Shown here in pieces: positions 42,898 through 52,283 of a stretch of DNA of 64,000 nt. Numbering within the stretch: position 1 is the stretch's first letter; each line of letters opens with the position of its first letter. The notes under the pieces are model-generated. The model was not told where the DNA came from. It saw nothing but the letters and a program-made list of their open reading frames with translations, and did no database searches. Both the position numbers and the translations under genes were made by a program. This DNA is from Nocardioides halotolerans DSM 19273 (GTDB lineage Bacteria; Actinomycetota; Actinomycetes; Propionibacteriales; Nocardioidaceae), in NCBI RefSeq assembly GCF_000422805.1, contig NZ_KE383922.1, forward strand, positions 609,772-673,771, in the 5' to 3' direction.

Positions 42898-43604
42898 GAG
42901 GTGACCTTCTCCTTCGTCGTCTCGTGGGAGGTGGTGGTGATGTCACGGGGCACGGTGGGGATGCACGTCGTGCAGACGCCGTCGCCGTGCGCGATGGTGG
43001 CCAGCCGCTGCACGTGGCGACCGAGCACCCGGCCGATCGCCTCGGTCTCGGCCTCGCACAGCTGGGGGAACTCGTGGGCGACGTGGGAGACCGGGCAGTG
43101 CTGCTGGCACAGCTGCTCGCCCGCGCGCTGCTCGGCCACGACGGGCAGCGACCGCACGGCCGCGGCGTAGCCCTCCTCGGTGAAGATCCCCGCGAGCACC
43201 TCGGCCGGGCTGAGCTCGGGCCGCGCCGCCGCGGCCTCGTCGAAGCGCTCCTCGATGAACGCCACGCGCTGCTGCGCGAAGGCCTTCACGGCCTCCTCGC
43301 CGCCGGTCTCGCGGAGGAACCGCAGCGCCAGTGCCGCCAGGTCGTCGTAGCGCTGGTCGAAGCCCTCACGGCCGCGTTCGGTCAGCGCGAACACCTTCGC
43401 CGGGCGACCGCGGCCGCGGTGCGCCAGCGGACGCGGCTCGCGGGCCTCGACGGCGCCCTCGGCGACCAGCTGGTCGAGGTGACGGCGCACGGCGGCCGGC
43501 GTCAGGTCGAGCCTCTCGCCCAGCGCCGCGGCGGTCGACGGGCCCTCGACGAGGATCGACCGGGCCACGCGATGCCGCGTCGACCGGTCTTCCTCGAATA
43601 TCAC
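42894..43604 (-). CDS. sufR: SufR Fe-S-sensing transcriptional repressor of the suf operon
   Basis: 236 aa. N-terminal winged HTH ([29 protein letters not shown]) with the beta-wing [15 protein letters not shown]. The C-terminal Cys cluster [22 protein letters not shown] plus a late CTTC probably binds the [4Fe-4S] sensor. First gene of the operon, from a GTG at 43602-43604 that lies inside a SufR-type palindrome (43601-43615). Autoregulation in response to Fe-S demand is expected. Confidence 0.93.
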   Translation of the reverse strand: MIFEEDRSTRHRVARSILVEGPSTAAALGERLDLTPAAVRRHLDQLVAEGAVEAREPRPLAHRGRGRPAKVFALTERGREGFDQRYDDLAALALRFLRETGGEEAVKAFAQQRVAFIEERFDEAAAARPELSPAEVLAGIFTEEGYAAAVRSLPVVAEQRAGEQLCQQHCPVSHVAHEFPQLCEAETEAIGRVLGRHVQRLATIAHGDGVCTTCIPTVPRDITTTSHETTKEKVTS

Positions 43605-43615
43605 AACACCAGTGT
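43601..43615 (-). promoter_or_regulatory. SufR operator ACACT-N5-TGTGA overlapping the sufR start codon
   Basis: Read on the minus strand, ACACT-GGTGT-TGTGA spans 43615-43601 and matches the mycobacterial SufR-binding palindrome as I recall it. The GTG initiator is within the TGTGA arm, so the bound repressor would sit on the translation start of a transcript with a very short or no leader. Confidence 0.7.
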
Positions 43616-43691
43616 GCCCTTATTGGAAAGCACGCTTCAAGGAAGGTGACCCTTACTTGCTGACAGCGTAACCGGGGATACCCTCCGGTTC

Positions 43692-46058
43692 ATGGTGGGA
43701 TCGATCCTCGGCAACCGCGTGCGCCGGGTCGAGGACCCCGAGCTCATCGACGGGCGCAGCACCTACGTCGACGACCTGCGGATCCCCGGCACCGCCCACG
43801 CGGTCTTCGTGCGCAGCCCCCTCGCCCACGCCACGATCACCGCGATCGGCACCTGGAACGCCGAGCGCGCTCCCGGCGTGCTCGCGGTGCACACGGCGGA
43901 GACCCTGGGCCGCGAGCACGTGCCGTCGTTCGCGCGGATCCACCGCCGGGTGGGCCACGGGCCCCTGGCCGCGGGAGTGGTGCGCTACGTCGGAGACCCC
44001 GTGGCGCTCGTGGTCGCCGAGACCCGCGCGCAGGCGGTCGACGCCGCCGAGCTGGTCGACGTCGACTACGACCTGCTCGACGTGGTCGTCGACATGGAGG
44101 AGGCGCTGGCCCCCGGCGCTGCGCAGCAGTTCCCCGAGATCGGCAGCAACGTGGCCCAGTCGGTGCGCGCGGTGCACCCGCCGGACGCCGGCGACGTGCT
44201 GGCGGGCGCCGACGTCGTGGTCCGGGCCCGGATCGAGAACCAGCGCATCGCCACCGCGCCGCTCGAGGGCAACGCGATCCTGGTCGACCCGCGCCCCGAC
44301 GGCGACACCCTGCTGACGGCGTACGTCGCCACCCAGCACCCGCACATGACCCGCGACCTCCTCGCCCGCTACACCGGCCTCGAGAAGGAGCAGCTGCGCG
44401 TGGTGGCACCGCACGTCGGAGGCGCGTTCGGCGGCAAGGCCGGCATCTCGTACTTCCACGGCGCCGTCGTGGCTGCGGCGCGGGCCCTCGGCCGCCCAGT
44501 CGCGTGGACCGAGACCCGCAGCGAGGCCTTCCTCTCGATGCATGGCCGGGCGGCCCTGCAGTACGCCGAGCTGGGGCTCACGCGCGACGGCCGGATCACC
44601 GGCCTGCGGGCCCGCAACGTCGGCGACTGCGGCGCCTACGCGGGGTTCGGCGGCTCGCTGGTCGTCGGGCCGGGGCACATCATGGCCCAGGGCCCCTACG
44701 AGATCCCCGCGATCGACTACGCCGCGGTGGCGGTGATGACCAACACCGCGCCCAACGGCGCGTTCCGCGGCGCCGGGCGGCCGGAGGCGGCCGCGATGCT
44801 CGAACGGCTGATGGACCTCGCCGCCGTCGAGCTCGGCCTGACCCCCGAGGAGGTCCGGCGCCGCAACCTGATCCCGAAGGACGCCTTCCCCTACACCACG
44901 CGGACCGGGCTGACCTACGACGTCGGCGACTACGAGGCCGCGCTGCAGGAAGCCCTGCGCCTCGCCGACGTGGACGCGCTGCGCGCCGAGCAGGCCCGCC
45001 GGATCGAGGCCGGGTCCGACAGGCTGCTCGGCATCGGGGTCTCGACGTACGTCGAGATCACCGGGTTCGGCGGCACCGAGCTCGGCAGCGTGCGGATCGA
45101 GCCGGACGGCTCGGCCACGGTGATGTCCGGCACGTCCGCGCACGGCCAGGGGCACGCCACGTCGTTCGCCATGATCGTCGCCGACCGGCTCGGCATCCCG
45201 GTCGAGCAGGTCCGCTACGTGCAGTCCGACACCCGGGTGGTGCCGACCGGCGGCGGCACCGGCGGGTCCAGGTCGCTCCAGCTCGGCGGGAGCGCGGTGG
45301 CCGCGGCTGCCGCCGCCGTGCGCGACCAGGCCCGGGAGCTCGCAGCCGAGCTGCTGGAGGCCGCGCCCGAGGACCTGGAGCTCACCGACGCCGGGTTCAC
45401 CGTCTCCGGCGTGCCGGGCGCCGTCGTCGACTGGCCGCGCCTCGCCGCGGCCGCCGAGGAGCGCGGCACGGCGCTGCACGCCCAGCTCGACGTGCCGCAG
45501 GACGGCGCGACGTTCCCCTTCGGCGCGCACGTGTCGGTCGTCGAGGTCGACACCGAGACCGGGCGGGTGGTGCCGCTGCGGCACGTCGCCGTGGACGACT
45601 GCGGCAGGGTCCTCAACCCCGTGATCGTCGAGGGGCAGCAGCACGGCGGCATCGCGCAGGGCATCTCGCAGGCGCTGTGGGAGCAGTTCCTCTACTCCGA
45701 GGACGGTCAGCCGCTCACCTCGACGTTCGCCGACTACCAGATGCCGACCACCGCCGACACGATCAGCTTCGAGACCGCCAACACCGAGACCCCGACGCAC
45801 CTCAACGAGCTCGGCGCCAAGGGGATCGGCGAGTCCGGCACCATCGGCTCGACCCCGGCCGTGCAGAGCGCGGTGGTCGACGCCCTGCGCCACCTCGGCG
45901 TGCGGCACGTCGACATCCCGTGCACGCCCGAGCGGGTCTGGCGAGCCGTGCAGCAGGCGGGGGCGGGCACCCTGCCCGACCCGTGGCGCGAGCCGCCGGC
46001 GGTCTTCGACACCCTCGAGGTGGCGCGCGGCGAGGCCGACGGCGGGGTCGAGGTCTGA
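43692..46058 (+). CDS. Xanthine dehydrogenase/CoxL-like molybdopterin-binding large subunit, orphan
   Basis: 788 aa with the aldehyde oxidase a/b hammerhead domain at the N-terminus ([22 protein letters not shown]) followed by the two Mo-binding domains. The active-site loop is AFRGAGR (about residues 357-363), the form-II type rather than the AYRCSFR loop of true CO dehydrogenase. The catalytic Glu is in [10 protein letters not shown] (about 714). The usual medium FAD subunit and small [2Fe-2S] subunit are not encoded nearby, so it is an orphan here. It shares one base with the downstream LLM gene. The substrate is probably a heterocycle or aldehyde; unknown. Confidence 0.88.
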   Translation: MVGSILGNRVRRVEDPELIDGRSTYVDDLRIPGTAHAVFVRSPLAHATITAIGTWNAERAPGVLAVHTAETLGREHVPSFARIHRRVGHGPLAAGVVRYVGDPVALVVAETRAQAVDAAELVDVDYDLLDVVVDMEEALAPGAAQQFPEIGSNVAQSVRAVHPPDAGDVLAGADVVVRARIENQRIATAPLEGNAILVDPRPDGDTLLTAYVATQHPHMTRDLLARYTGLEKEQLRVVAPHVGGAFGGKAGISYFHGAVVAAARALGRPVAWTETRSEAFLSMHGRAALQYAELGLTRDGRITGLRARNVGDCGAYAGFGGSLVVGPGHIMAQGPYEIPAIDYAAVAVMTNTAPNGAFRGAGRPEAAAMLERLMDLAAVELGLTPEEVRRRNLIPKDAFPYTTRTGLTYDVGDYEAALQEALRLADVDALRAEQARRIEAGSDRLLGIGVSTYVEITGFGGTELGSVRIEPDGSATVMSGTSAHGQGHATSFAMIVADRLGIPVEQVRYVQSDTRVVPTGGGTGGSRSLQLGGSAVAAAAAAVRDQARELAAELLEAAPEDLELTDAGFTVSGVPGAVVDWPRLAAAAEERGTALHAQLDVPQDGATFPFGAHVSVVEVDTETGRVVPLRHVAVDDCGRVLNPVIVEGQQHGGIAQGISQALWEQFLYSEDGQPLTSTFADYQMPTTADTISFETANTETPTHLNELGAKGIGESGTIGSTPAVQSAVVDALRHLGVRHVDIPCTPERVWRAVQQAGAGTLPDPWREPPAVFDTLEVARGEADGGVEV

Positions 46059-46888
46059 TGGACATCAGCGTGATCCTCGACAACGGGCGGCCCTGGGACG
46101 AGATCCGCCGGCTCGCGCAGGAGGCCGACGAGCTCGGCGCCCACGCCATCTACCTGTGCGACCACTTCATGGGCGACACCGACGACGGCGCGGTGAGCGA
46201 CGAGGGCATGCTCGAGGCGATGGGGCTGCTCGCGGCGCTGGCGCCGCTCACGAGCCGCAGCCGGCTCGGCCCGCTGGTCCTCGGCGGCACCTACCGCCAC
46301 CCCGCCGTCGTGGCCCACCAGCTCACGACGCTCGACCACGTCAGCGGCGGCCGGGCCATCGCCGGCCTCGGTGCCGGGTGGCAGGTCAACGAGCACGCGG
46401 CGTACGGCATCGAGCTGCTGGACCCGGGCGACCTCTCCGACCGCTTCGAGGAGAGCGTGGCCGTCGTCTCGTCGATGCTGCGCGAGGACCGGACGGACTT
46501 CCGGGGCCGCCACTTCCGGCTCACCGACGCGCCCAACAACCCCAGGCCGGTGCAGGAGCGGCTGCCCGTCCTGGTCGGTGGCGGTGGCGAGAAGCGGACC
46601 ATCCCGATGGCCGCGAGGTACGCCGACGTGTGGCACGTCTGGGGCGCGCCGGAGTCCTACGCCGCCAAGAGTGCCAAGCTCGACGAGGCCTGCGCGGCCG
46701 TCGGCCGAGACCCGGGCGAGATCCGGCGGGCCACCGGGTTCCCCTACCCCGTCGGCACCGACTACGCCCAGGCCCTGGAGCCCTACCGGGCGGTGTGCGA
46801 CGAGTTCGTCGTCTTCGACTGGTCCGACCGGCCGGCCCAGAGCACGATCGACGACCTCGCTGCGGCGCTCGCCTGGGCCGAAACCTAG
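46058..46888 (+). CDS. LLM class (luciferase-like, probably F420-dependent) oxidoreductase
   Basis: 276 aa TIM-barrel flavin/F420 fold: [72 protein letters not shown] and [12 protein letters not shown], with a late WDWSDR-like end. The ATG shares one base with the molybdoenzyme stop (TGATG), so the two form one operon and perhaps act on one substrate. Cofactor choice (F420 versus FMN) is inferred from the lineage. Confidence 0.85.
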   Translation: MDISVILDNGRPWDEIRRLAQEADELGAHAIYLCDHFMGDTDDGAVSDEGMLEAMGLLAALAPLTSRSRLGPLVLGGTYRHPAVVAHQLTTLDHVSGGRAIAGLGAGWQVNEHAAYGIELLDPGDLSDRFEESVAVVSSMLREDRTDFRGRHFRLTDAPNNPRPVQERLPVLVGGGGEKRTIPMAARYADVWHVWGAPESYAAKSAKLDEACAAVGRDPGEIRRATGFPYPVGTDYAQALEPYRAVCDEFVVFDWSDRPAQSTIDDLAAALAWAET

Positions 46889-46897
46889 ACTTCCCGC

Positions 46898-47830
46898 GTG
46901 TCGGAGCCCGCGGTCGTCGTCGACGGGCTCGTCATGCAGTACGCCGCCACGACCGCCGTCGACCACCTGTCGCTGACCGTCGACCGCGGCACGATCACGG
47001 CCGTGCTCGGCCCCAACGGCGCCGGGAAGACGACCACGCTCGAGACCTGCGAGGGCTACCGCGCACCGCAGCAGGGCACGGTCCGCGTGCTGGGCCTCGA
47101 CCCTCGACGCCAGGCCCGCGAGCTGCTCCCCCGCATCGGGGTGATGCTGCAGGAGGGCGGCGCCTGGAGCGGCGCGCGGGCGCCCGAGATGCTGCGCCAC
47201 GTGGCGGCGCTGCACGCCCACCCGCTCGACCCGGGCCTGCTCGAGGAGCGCCTCGGGCTGGCGGACTGCGGCCGGACGCCGTACCGCCGGCTCTCCGGCG
47301 GCCAGAAGCAGCGCCTGGGGCTGGCCATGGCGCTGGTCGGCCGCCCCGAGGTGGTCTTCGTCGACGAGCCGACCGCCGGGCTCGACCCCGCCGCCCGCCA
47401 CACGGTCTGGGAGCTCTTCGCCGAGCTGCGCGCCGACGGGGTCACGGTCGTGCTGACCACCCACTACATGGAGGAGGCCGAGCGGCTCTCCGACCGGATC
47501 CACATCATCGACCGCGGCCGGCTGATCGCCTCGGGCACGCCCCTGGAGCTGACCCGCGGCGGCGCGCTGTCGACGATCCGGCTGGTGGTCACCAAGCCGT
47601 TCCCGCCGGAGGCGCCGGTCTCGCTGAAGACCGCGCTCGGGCCGGAGATCGAGGTCGTCCAGCTCGACGAGCTGACCCTCATCGTGACCGGGCCCGCCGA
47701 CGCCTCGACGCTCGCGAAGGTCTCCCGCTGGTGCGAGGACAACGCGGTGCTGCCGGAGTCGCTGACCCTCGGCACCCGCAACCTGGAGGACGTGTTCCTC
47801 GAGCTGACCGGGCGGGAGCTGCTGCCGTGA
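46898..47830 (+). CDS. ABC transporter ATP-binding protein (conserved suf-ctaA locus)
   Basis: 310 aa single NBD: Walker [12 protein letters not shown], signature [16 protein letters not shown], Walker [15 protein letters not shown]-loop [11 protein letters not shown], then a C-terminal domain ([15 protein letters not shown] region). GTG start at 46898. Equivalent in position to the mycobacterial Rv1458c-type ATPase between sufR and a CtaA-like gene. It pairs with the next permease gene through a four-base overlap. Confidence 0.92.
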   Translation: MSEPAVVVDGLVMQYAATTAVDHLSLTVDRGTITAVLGPNGAGKTTTLETCEGYRAPQQGTVRVLGLDPRRQARELLPRIGVMLQEGGAWSGARAPEMLRHVAALHAHPLDPGLLEERLGLADCGRTPYRRLSGGQKQRLGLAMALVGRPEVVFVDEPTAGLDPAARHTVWELFAELRADGVTVVLTTHYMEEAERLSDRIHIIDRGRLIASGTPLELTRGGALSTIRLVVTKPFPPEAPVSLKTALGPEIEVVQLDELTLIVTGPADASTLAKVSRWCEDNAVLPESLTLGTRNLEDVFLELTGRELLP

Positions 47831-48600
47831 CGGGCACCTTCACCCCCGCTCCGGGAGCCGCGCCGCTCCCCCGCATGGTGCTGACCCAGGCGCGCATGGA
47901 GTCGAGGCTGATGCTCCGCAACGGCGAGCAGCTGCTGCTCGCCGTCGTGATCCCCGTGATCGTGCTGGTCGGCATGGTGCGCGGCGCCGGCCGGCTCGGC
48001 CTCGACTACGACCACCCGGTCGTCGACGTCGTGACCCCCGGCGTGCTGGCGCTGGCCGTGATGTCGACGGCGTTCACCTCGCTGGCGATCGCGACGGCGT
48101 TCGAGAGGCGGTACGGCGTCCTCAAGCGCCTCGGCGCCTCGCCGCTCCCCCGGTCGGGGCTGCTGCTCGGGAAGGTCGGCGCGCTGCTGCTGGTCGAGCT
48201 GCTCCAGCTGGTCGTCCTCTCGGTGGCCGGGCAGCTGCTCGGCTGGGACCCGCTCGTCTCGGCGTCGTCGTTGGCCGGCGCTGCCCTCGCCGTCCTGCTC
48301 GGCACCGCGGCGTTCGCGGCCCTCGGCCTGCTCATGGCGGGCGCACTCCGCGCCGAGGCGACCCTCGCCGGAGCCAACCTCGTCTACCTGCTGCTCCTCG
48401 CGGCCGGCGCCGTGGTCCTGCCCGCCTCCGCCTACGGCGGCTTCGGCCACGTGGCGCAGTGGCTGCCGTCGGGGGCGCTCGGCGAGGCGATGCGCGACGC
48501 GCTCGTCGACGGCACGGTCGCCTGGCGCGACCTCGTCGTCCTGCTCGGCTGGGCCGTGCTCGGCACCGCCGCGACCACGAGGACGTTCTCGTGGGAGTGA
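47827..48600 (+). CDS. ABC-2 type transporter permease (conserved suf-ctaA locus)
   Basis: 257 aa with six predicted helices: [97 protein letters not shown] and [18 protein letters not shown] at 47827 overlaps the ATPase stop (GTGA). Next to heme A synthase, so a role in oxidase or heme-related export has been suggested for homologues but is not shown. Confidence 0.88.
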   Translation: MTGTFTPAPGAAPLPRMVLTQARMESRLMLRNGEQLLLAVVIPVIVLVGMVRGAGRLGLDYDHPVVDVVTPGVLALAVMSTAFTSLAIATAFERRYGVLKRLGASPLPRSGLLLGKVGALLLVELLQLVVLSVAGQLLGWDPLVSASSLAGAALAVLLGTAAFAALGLLMAGALRAEATLAGANLVYLLLLAAGAVVLPASAYGGFGHVAQWLPSGALGEAMRDALVDGTVAWRDLVVLLGWAVLGTAATTRTFSWE

Positions 48601-49457
48601 GCCGCTGGGTCCGCCCGCTCGCCTGGGCCACGCTCGTCGCCAACGCGGGGCTCGTGGTCACCGGCGGGGCGGTGCGCCTGACCGGGTCGGGCCTGGGCTG
48701 CCCGACCTGGCCGCGCTGCACGGAGCAGTCGTTCCGGCCGCACGGGGCGCTCGACCTGCACCAGGCGATCGAGTTCGGCAACCGGACCCTCACATTCGTC
48801 CTGGCGGCCATCGCGATCGCGACGTTCGTCGTCATGTGGCGCACCGGGCGGCGCGACCTGCGCACGATGGCGCTGGTCGCGGGGCTGGGCATCCCGGCGC
48901 AGGCGGTGATCGGCGGGATCACCGTGCTGACCGACCTCAACCCGTGGGTCGTCTCCTTCCACCTGCTCTGCTCGCTCGCGATCATCGGCGTCGCCGTCCG
49001 GCTGCTGCTCTCCGTCGACGCGCCGCTCCCCGCGGCGCACCGCGGCCCGCAGGTCGGGCTCGCCTGGGCGACGTTCGCCGCGGCCTGGGCGGTGCTGTAC
49101 GTCGGCACCGTCGTCACCGGCTCCGGTCCGCACGCCGGTGACGCCGACACCGAGCGCAACGGGCTGTCGCCGCTCCAGATGAGCCAGCTCCACGCCGACC
49201 TGGTGTTCCTGTTCGTGGGGCTCACCCTGGGGCTGCTGTTCACGCTGATGGCCGTCGGCGGCACGCCCGCGGCCCGGCACGCGGTGGTCGTGCTGCTGGG
49301 CGTCGAGGTGGCGCAGGGTGCGATCGGGTTCGTGCAGTACTTCACCGACCTCCCCGAGGTGCTCGTCGGCCTCCACATGCTCGGCGCTGCCGCGATCTCG
49401 GCGTGCGTGACCTGGGTCCTGCTGCGCGTGCGCCACCCGGCGGCGCCCGGCCACTAG
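48591..49457 (+). CDS. ctaA: Heme A synthase CtaA (COX15 family)
   Basis: 288 aa with eight helices. Conserved His residues of the two four-helix halves are in LHQAIEFGNR, SFHLLCSLA, QLHADLVF and LVGLHMLGA. NAGLVVTGGAVRLTGSGLGCPTWPRC is the diagnostic first periplasmic segment. It oxidises heme O to heme A for the aa3 oxidase. The start may be the GTG at 48591 (AGGA seven bases upstream) or the one at 48597 (four-base overlap with the permease stop). Confidence 0.93.
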   Translation: MGVSRWVRPLAWATLVANAGLVVTGGAVRLTGSGLGCPTWPRCTEQSFRPHGALDLHQAIEFGNRTLTFVLAAIAIATFVVMWRTGRRDLRTMALVAGLGIPAQAVIGGITVLTDLNPWVVSFHLLCSLAIIGVAVRLLLSVDAPLPAAHRGPQVGLAWATFAAAWAVLYVGTVVTGSGPHAGDADTERNGLSPLQMSQLHADLVFLFVGLTLGLLFTLMAVGGTPAARHAVVVLLGVEVAQGAIGFVQYFTDLPEVLVGLHMLGAAAISACVTWVLLRVRHPAAPGH

Positions 49458-49479
49458 TGGCCACCACTAGCCTGCGGGG

Positions 49480-49992
49480 ATGGCCACTCTCGTCCTCACG
49501 ATCCTCGGCGACGACCGGCCCGGCCTGGTGTCCACGGTCTCGGCGCCGGTCAGCGCCCACGGCGCGAGCTGGGAGCGCAGCGAGCTGGCGCGGCTGGCCG
49601 GCAAGTTCGCGGGGATCGTGGTCGTCACCGTGGCGGGCGACCGCGTCGACGCGCTCCTCGCTGATCTCGCCGCGCTCGAGGCCCAGGGACTGCACGTCAC
49701 CGCGGAGCGCACCGACGAGCCCGAGCCGCTGTCGTCCCAGAGCCTCCATCTCGACCTCCTCGGCGCCGACCGGCCCGGCATCGTCGCCGAGATCTCGGCC
49801 GCCCTCGCCGAGGCCCGCGTCAGCATCGAGGAGCTCAGCACCGACGTCCGCGACGCACCGATGGCCGGCGGGACCCTGTTCGAGGCGCGGGCCGTGCTCA
49901 GCGCCCCGGCCGGCAGTGACACCGACGCGCTCAGGACGGCGCTCGAGGCGCTCGCCGACGAGCTGATGGTGGAGATCCGGCTCTCAGACTGA
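49480..49992 (+). CDS. Tandem ACT-domain protein, GcvR-like
   Basis: 170 aa with two ACT domains: residues 1-75 (LVLTILGDDRPGLVSTVSAPVSAHGA) and about 88-170 (HLDLLGADRPGIVAEISAALAEARVSIEELSTDV). Resembles the glycine-cleavage regulator GcvR; may sense an amino acid. It overlaps the convergent FG-GAP protein gene by nine bases at its end. Confidence 0.85.
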   Translation: MATLVLTILGDDRPGLVSTVSAPVSAHGASWERSELARLAGKFAGIVVVTVAGDRVDALLADLAALEAQGLHVTAERTDEPEPLSSQSLHLDLLGADRPGIVAEISAALAEARVSIEELSTDVRDAPMAGGTLFEARAVLSAPAGSDTDALRTALEALADELMVEIRLSD

Positions 49993-51699
49993 CCCGTTGC
50001 GGAGCAGGTTGCCGCGCCCCGTCGGCCACGGGAGGCAGCCGGTGCCGGAGCCGGGCACGGTGTAGACGTCGACGCCGTGGTCCATCGTGGTCAGCACGAT
50101 CTCCAGCGTGCCGTCGCCGGTGAGGTCGCCGATCGACGGAGCCGCGGCGACGCCGATGCCGTTGCCGTCGCGGCGCTGGTGCCTCAGCCGGGTGACCGAG
50201 AGCTTCTTCCCGGTGGCCGAGAGCACGACCAGCGTCCCGCCGTTGCGGCGCAGCGAGTACGTGCCGAACACCAGCTCGGTGGTGCCGTCCTTGTCGAGGT
50301 CGGCCGCGACCACCTCCGAGGCGAACGTCCTGGCACGCGCCGGGGCGTACTTCGCGGTCCAGAGCCGCCGGCCGTCGGGCCCGACGGCGTAGACACGGCC
50401 GCCGGGCAGCGCGGCCACGATCTCGGGGCGTTGGTCACCGGTCAGGTCGACCACGGTCGGTGCGGGGATCCCGGTGGGTGGGTACCAGTCGCCCTGGGGC
50501 CGGTGGACCGGCCGGTTCGACGTCACCAGTCTCGTGAAGCCCGGGTGGCGCATCGCTGAGCGGCTGCCGTCGCCGTACGCGCCGTCGAGCACCATGAACG
50601 CGTAGCCCTGGGTGCGGTACGGGATGTGCTTCTCGACGTTGGGCAGCCCGATGACCTCGTTGCGGCCGTCGCCGTCGAGGTCGGCGACCGCGGGCGGCGA
50701 GGCGGTCCACTGCAGCCACGGCTGCCGGGCCGGGCTCGGCCAGGCCCCCTTGTGCAGGTGGTAGTGGCGCCGCTCGACCTTGGGACTCGCCCACCGGATG
50801 AAGTCGCCCCAGGCCATCCGCCGCCCGGCGGCCCCGGACTCGCGATTCCTGAACCAGGACGAGGCCAGGACCGAGGTCCCGTCGTGGTTGAACGCGTGGA
50901 TCTGGTGGTTGTCGAAGGTGGCCAGGATCTCCAGCTCCGGGTCGTCGTCGATGTCGCCGATCGCGACGTTCTCGCCGAAGGCGCCGTAGCCGCGGTCGCG
51001 CGGCCAGGCCCGGGGATGCCCGGCGGGTCGGTAGCGCCGGCCGCCGGCGTCGAGCACGAAGACCTGCGCGCCTCGGGCGGAGGTGTTGGTCGTGGTCGCG
51101 ACGACCTCGACCCGGCCGTCACCGTCCAGGTCGGCCGCGGCGAGGCCGCGGACCTCGGGCGACTGCCCCCCGCTGTTGGTCGACGCCGGCCACCCGTCCT
51201 TGCGCTGCAGCCGTCCGCCGCGGAGCTCGTAGGCCGCGACCGTGCCCTCGTTGCCGCCCACCACGACGTCCTGGACGCCGTCGCCCTCGAGGTCGGCGAC
51301 GACCGACGGCGCGTAGACGCGGCCCTTGCCGGCCCGGCCGCGACCGAGCTCCTTCCCGTCCGCGTCGAAGACGAACGTCGAGTAGAACGGCGCGACGATC
51401 TCCAGACGGCCGTCCCCGTCGAGGTCGACCAGCCCCGGTGAGGAGAACCAGCCGGTCTCCCCCGTCGGGATCTGCCGGACCAGCCGGGGCGCCTGCACGC
51501 CAGTGGTCCCTCCTTGCGCGACGCAGACCTCGGCCAGCGCGCTCTCCGCCGGTGCCGGCGCTGCCGTTGCGGGCACCGCGCCCGGCACCAGCCCGGCGAG
51601 GAGGACCAGACCGAGGACGGTGGCGGGGCTATGCGCGGTGAAACGGGGTACCGGTCCCGCACCTGAAGTGGCACGGCGTCGCCGTTGCCGTCTCACCAC
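49984..51699 (-). CDS. Secreted FG-GAP/VCBS-repeat beta-propeller protein
   Basis: About 571 aa. A basic n-region and hydrophobic stretch (TVLGLVLLAGLVPGAVPATAA) form a signal peptide. Eight repeats of the D-x-D/N-x-D-G type follow (DLDGDGRLEIV, DLEGDGVQDVV, DLDGDGRVEVV, DIDDDPELEIL, DLDGDGRNEVI, DLTGDQRPEIV, DLDKDGTTELV, DLTGDGTLEIV). These are integrin-like calcium-binding blades of a beta-propeller. Start uncertain: the GTG at 51697-51699 avoids overlap with a divergent small gene, while ATGs at 51714/51717 are alternatives. Likely cell-surface adhesion or scaffold; it borders the glycan cluster. Confidence 0.78.
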   Translation of the reverse strand: MVRRQRRRRATSGAGPVPRFTAHSPATVLGLVLLAGLVPGAVPATAAPAPAESALAEVCVAQGGTTGVQAPRLVRQIPTGETGWFSSPGLVDLDGDGRLEIVAPFYSTFVFDADGKELGRGRAGKGRVYAPSVVADLEGDGVQDVVVGGNEGTVAAYELRGGRLQRKDGWPASTNSGGQSPEVRGLAAADLDGDGRVEVVATTTNTSARGAQVFVLDAGGRRYRPAGHPRAWPRDRGYGAFGENVAIGDIDDDPELEILATFDNHQIHAFNHDGTSVLASSWFRNRESGAAGRRMAWGDFIRWASPKVERRHYHLHKGAWPSPARQPWLQWTASPPAVADLDGDGRNEVIGLPNVEKHIPYRTQGYAFMVLDGAYGDGSRSAMRHPGFTRLVTSNRPVHRPQGDWYPPTGIPAPTVVDLTGDQRPEIVAALPGGRVYAVGPDGRRLWTAKYAPARARTFASEVVAADLDKDGTTELVFGTYSLRRNGGTLVVLSATGKKLSVTRLRHQRRDGNGIGVAAAPSIGDLTGDGTLEIVLTTMDHGVDVYTVPGSGTGCLPWPTGRGNLLRNGSV

Positions 51700-51715
51700 C
51701 GGAGGGAACGACATC

Positions 51716-51802
51716 ATGCTGTGGACCATTCTCATCATCCTGGCGATCATCGCGCTTGCGCTCTTCATCCTCGGCCAGGTGCGTGGCCGTCGCCGGATCT
51801 GA
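51716..51802 (+). CDS. 28-residue single-span membrane miniprotein
   Basis: MLWTILIILAIIALALFILG followed by QVRGRRRI: one hydrophobic helix and a short basic tail. A very good ribosome site GGAGGGA lies at 51701-51707, eight bases upstream of the ATG. It is too short for homology calling. It is divergent from the FG-GAP gene, whose 5' end it abuts. Likely a real small membrane protein. Confidence 0.6.
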   Translation: MLWTILIILAIIALALFILGQVRGRRRI

Positions 51803-51827
51803 CCCCAGCTGACCACGGCGGGCCAGG

Positions 51828-52265
51828 TCAACCCTGGCCCGCCGTGGCACGCTCCGCCCGGAGGCGCCGGACGTAGTACATGCCCGCGAAGCCCAGGGCG
51901 TTGAGCACGACGTACACCGCCAGCACCAGCACCAGCCATCCCCAGCCGAGCAGCGCGGCGATCCAGCCGGCGCTCAGGCCCGCGGCCAGCCACAGGCCGG
52001 CCCGCACCACCGCGTCTCGGCGCTGACCGCGGCGCACCTCGGCGTCCACCCCGGGCAGCGCCGTCACCGCACGGGTCCCGACGACCGTGCTCAGCGCTCC
52101 CACGGCGCAGACGGCGACCGTCCAGACCAGCAGCCGTCCGTGCCACCCGTGGTCGGTGACCACGGTCAGGGCGACCAGCCCGACGAGCATGGCGGCGAAG
52201 CCGAGGAGCAGCCAGCCGCGGAGGTACCAGAGGGCGCCGTCGGGCCGCGGAGCTGAGCGCGTCAT
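51828..52265 (-). CDS. Hypothetical four-helix membrane protein
   Basis: 145 aa from the ATG at 52263-52265. Predicted helices: WLLLGFAAMLVGLVALTVV, LLVWTVAVCAVGALSTVVG, AGLWLAAGLSAGWIAALLGWGW and LVLVLAVYVVLNALGFAGMYYV, joined by short loops (VDAEVRRGQRRD cytoplasmic). Not recognised. It lies 18 bp downstream of the first glycosyltransferase stop, so it could be co-transcribed with the glycan cluster. Confidence 0.6.
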   Translation of the reverse strand: MTRSAPRPDGALWYLRGWLLLGFAAMLVGLVALTVVTDHGWHGRLLVWTVAVCAVGALSTVVGTRAVTALPGVDAEVRRGQRRDAVVRAGLWLAAGLSAGWIAALLGWGWLVLVLAVYVVLNALGFAGMYYVRRLRAERATAGQG

Positions 52266-52283
52266 GGGGCGAGTATCTGCCCC

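Noticed and set aside
43692..46058. Aerobic CO dehydrogenase large subunit (CoxL)
   Set aside because: The active-site loop is AFRGAGR, not the AYRCSFR of form-I CO dehydrogenase, and coxM/coxS are absent.
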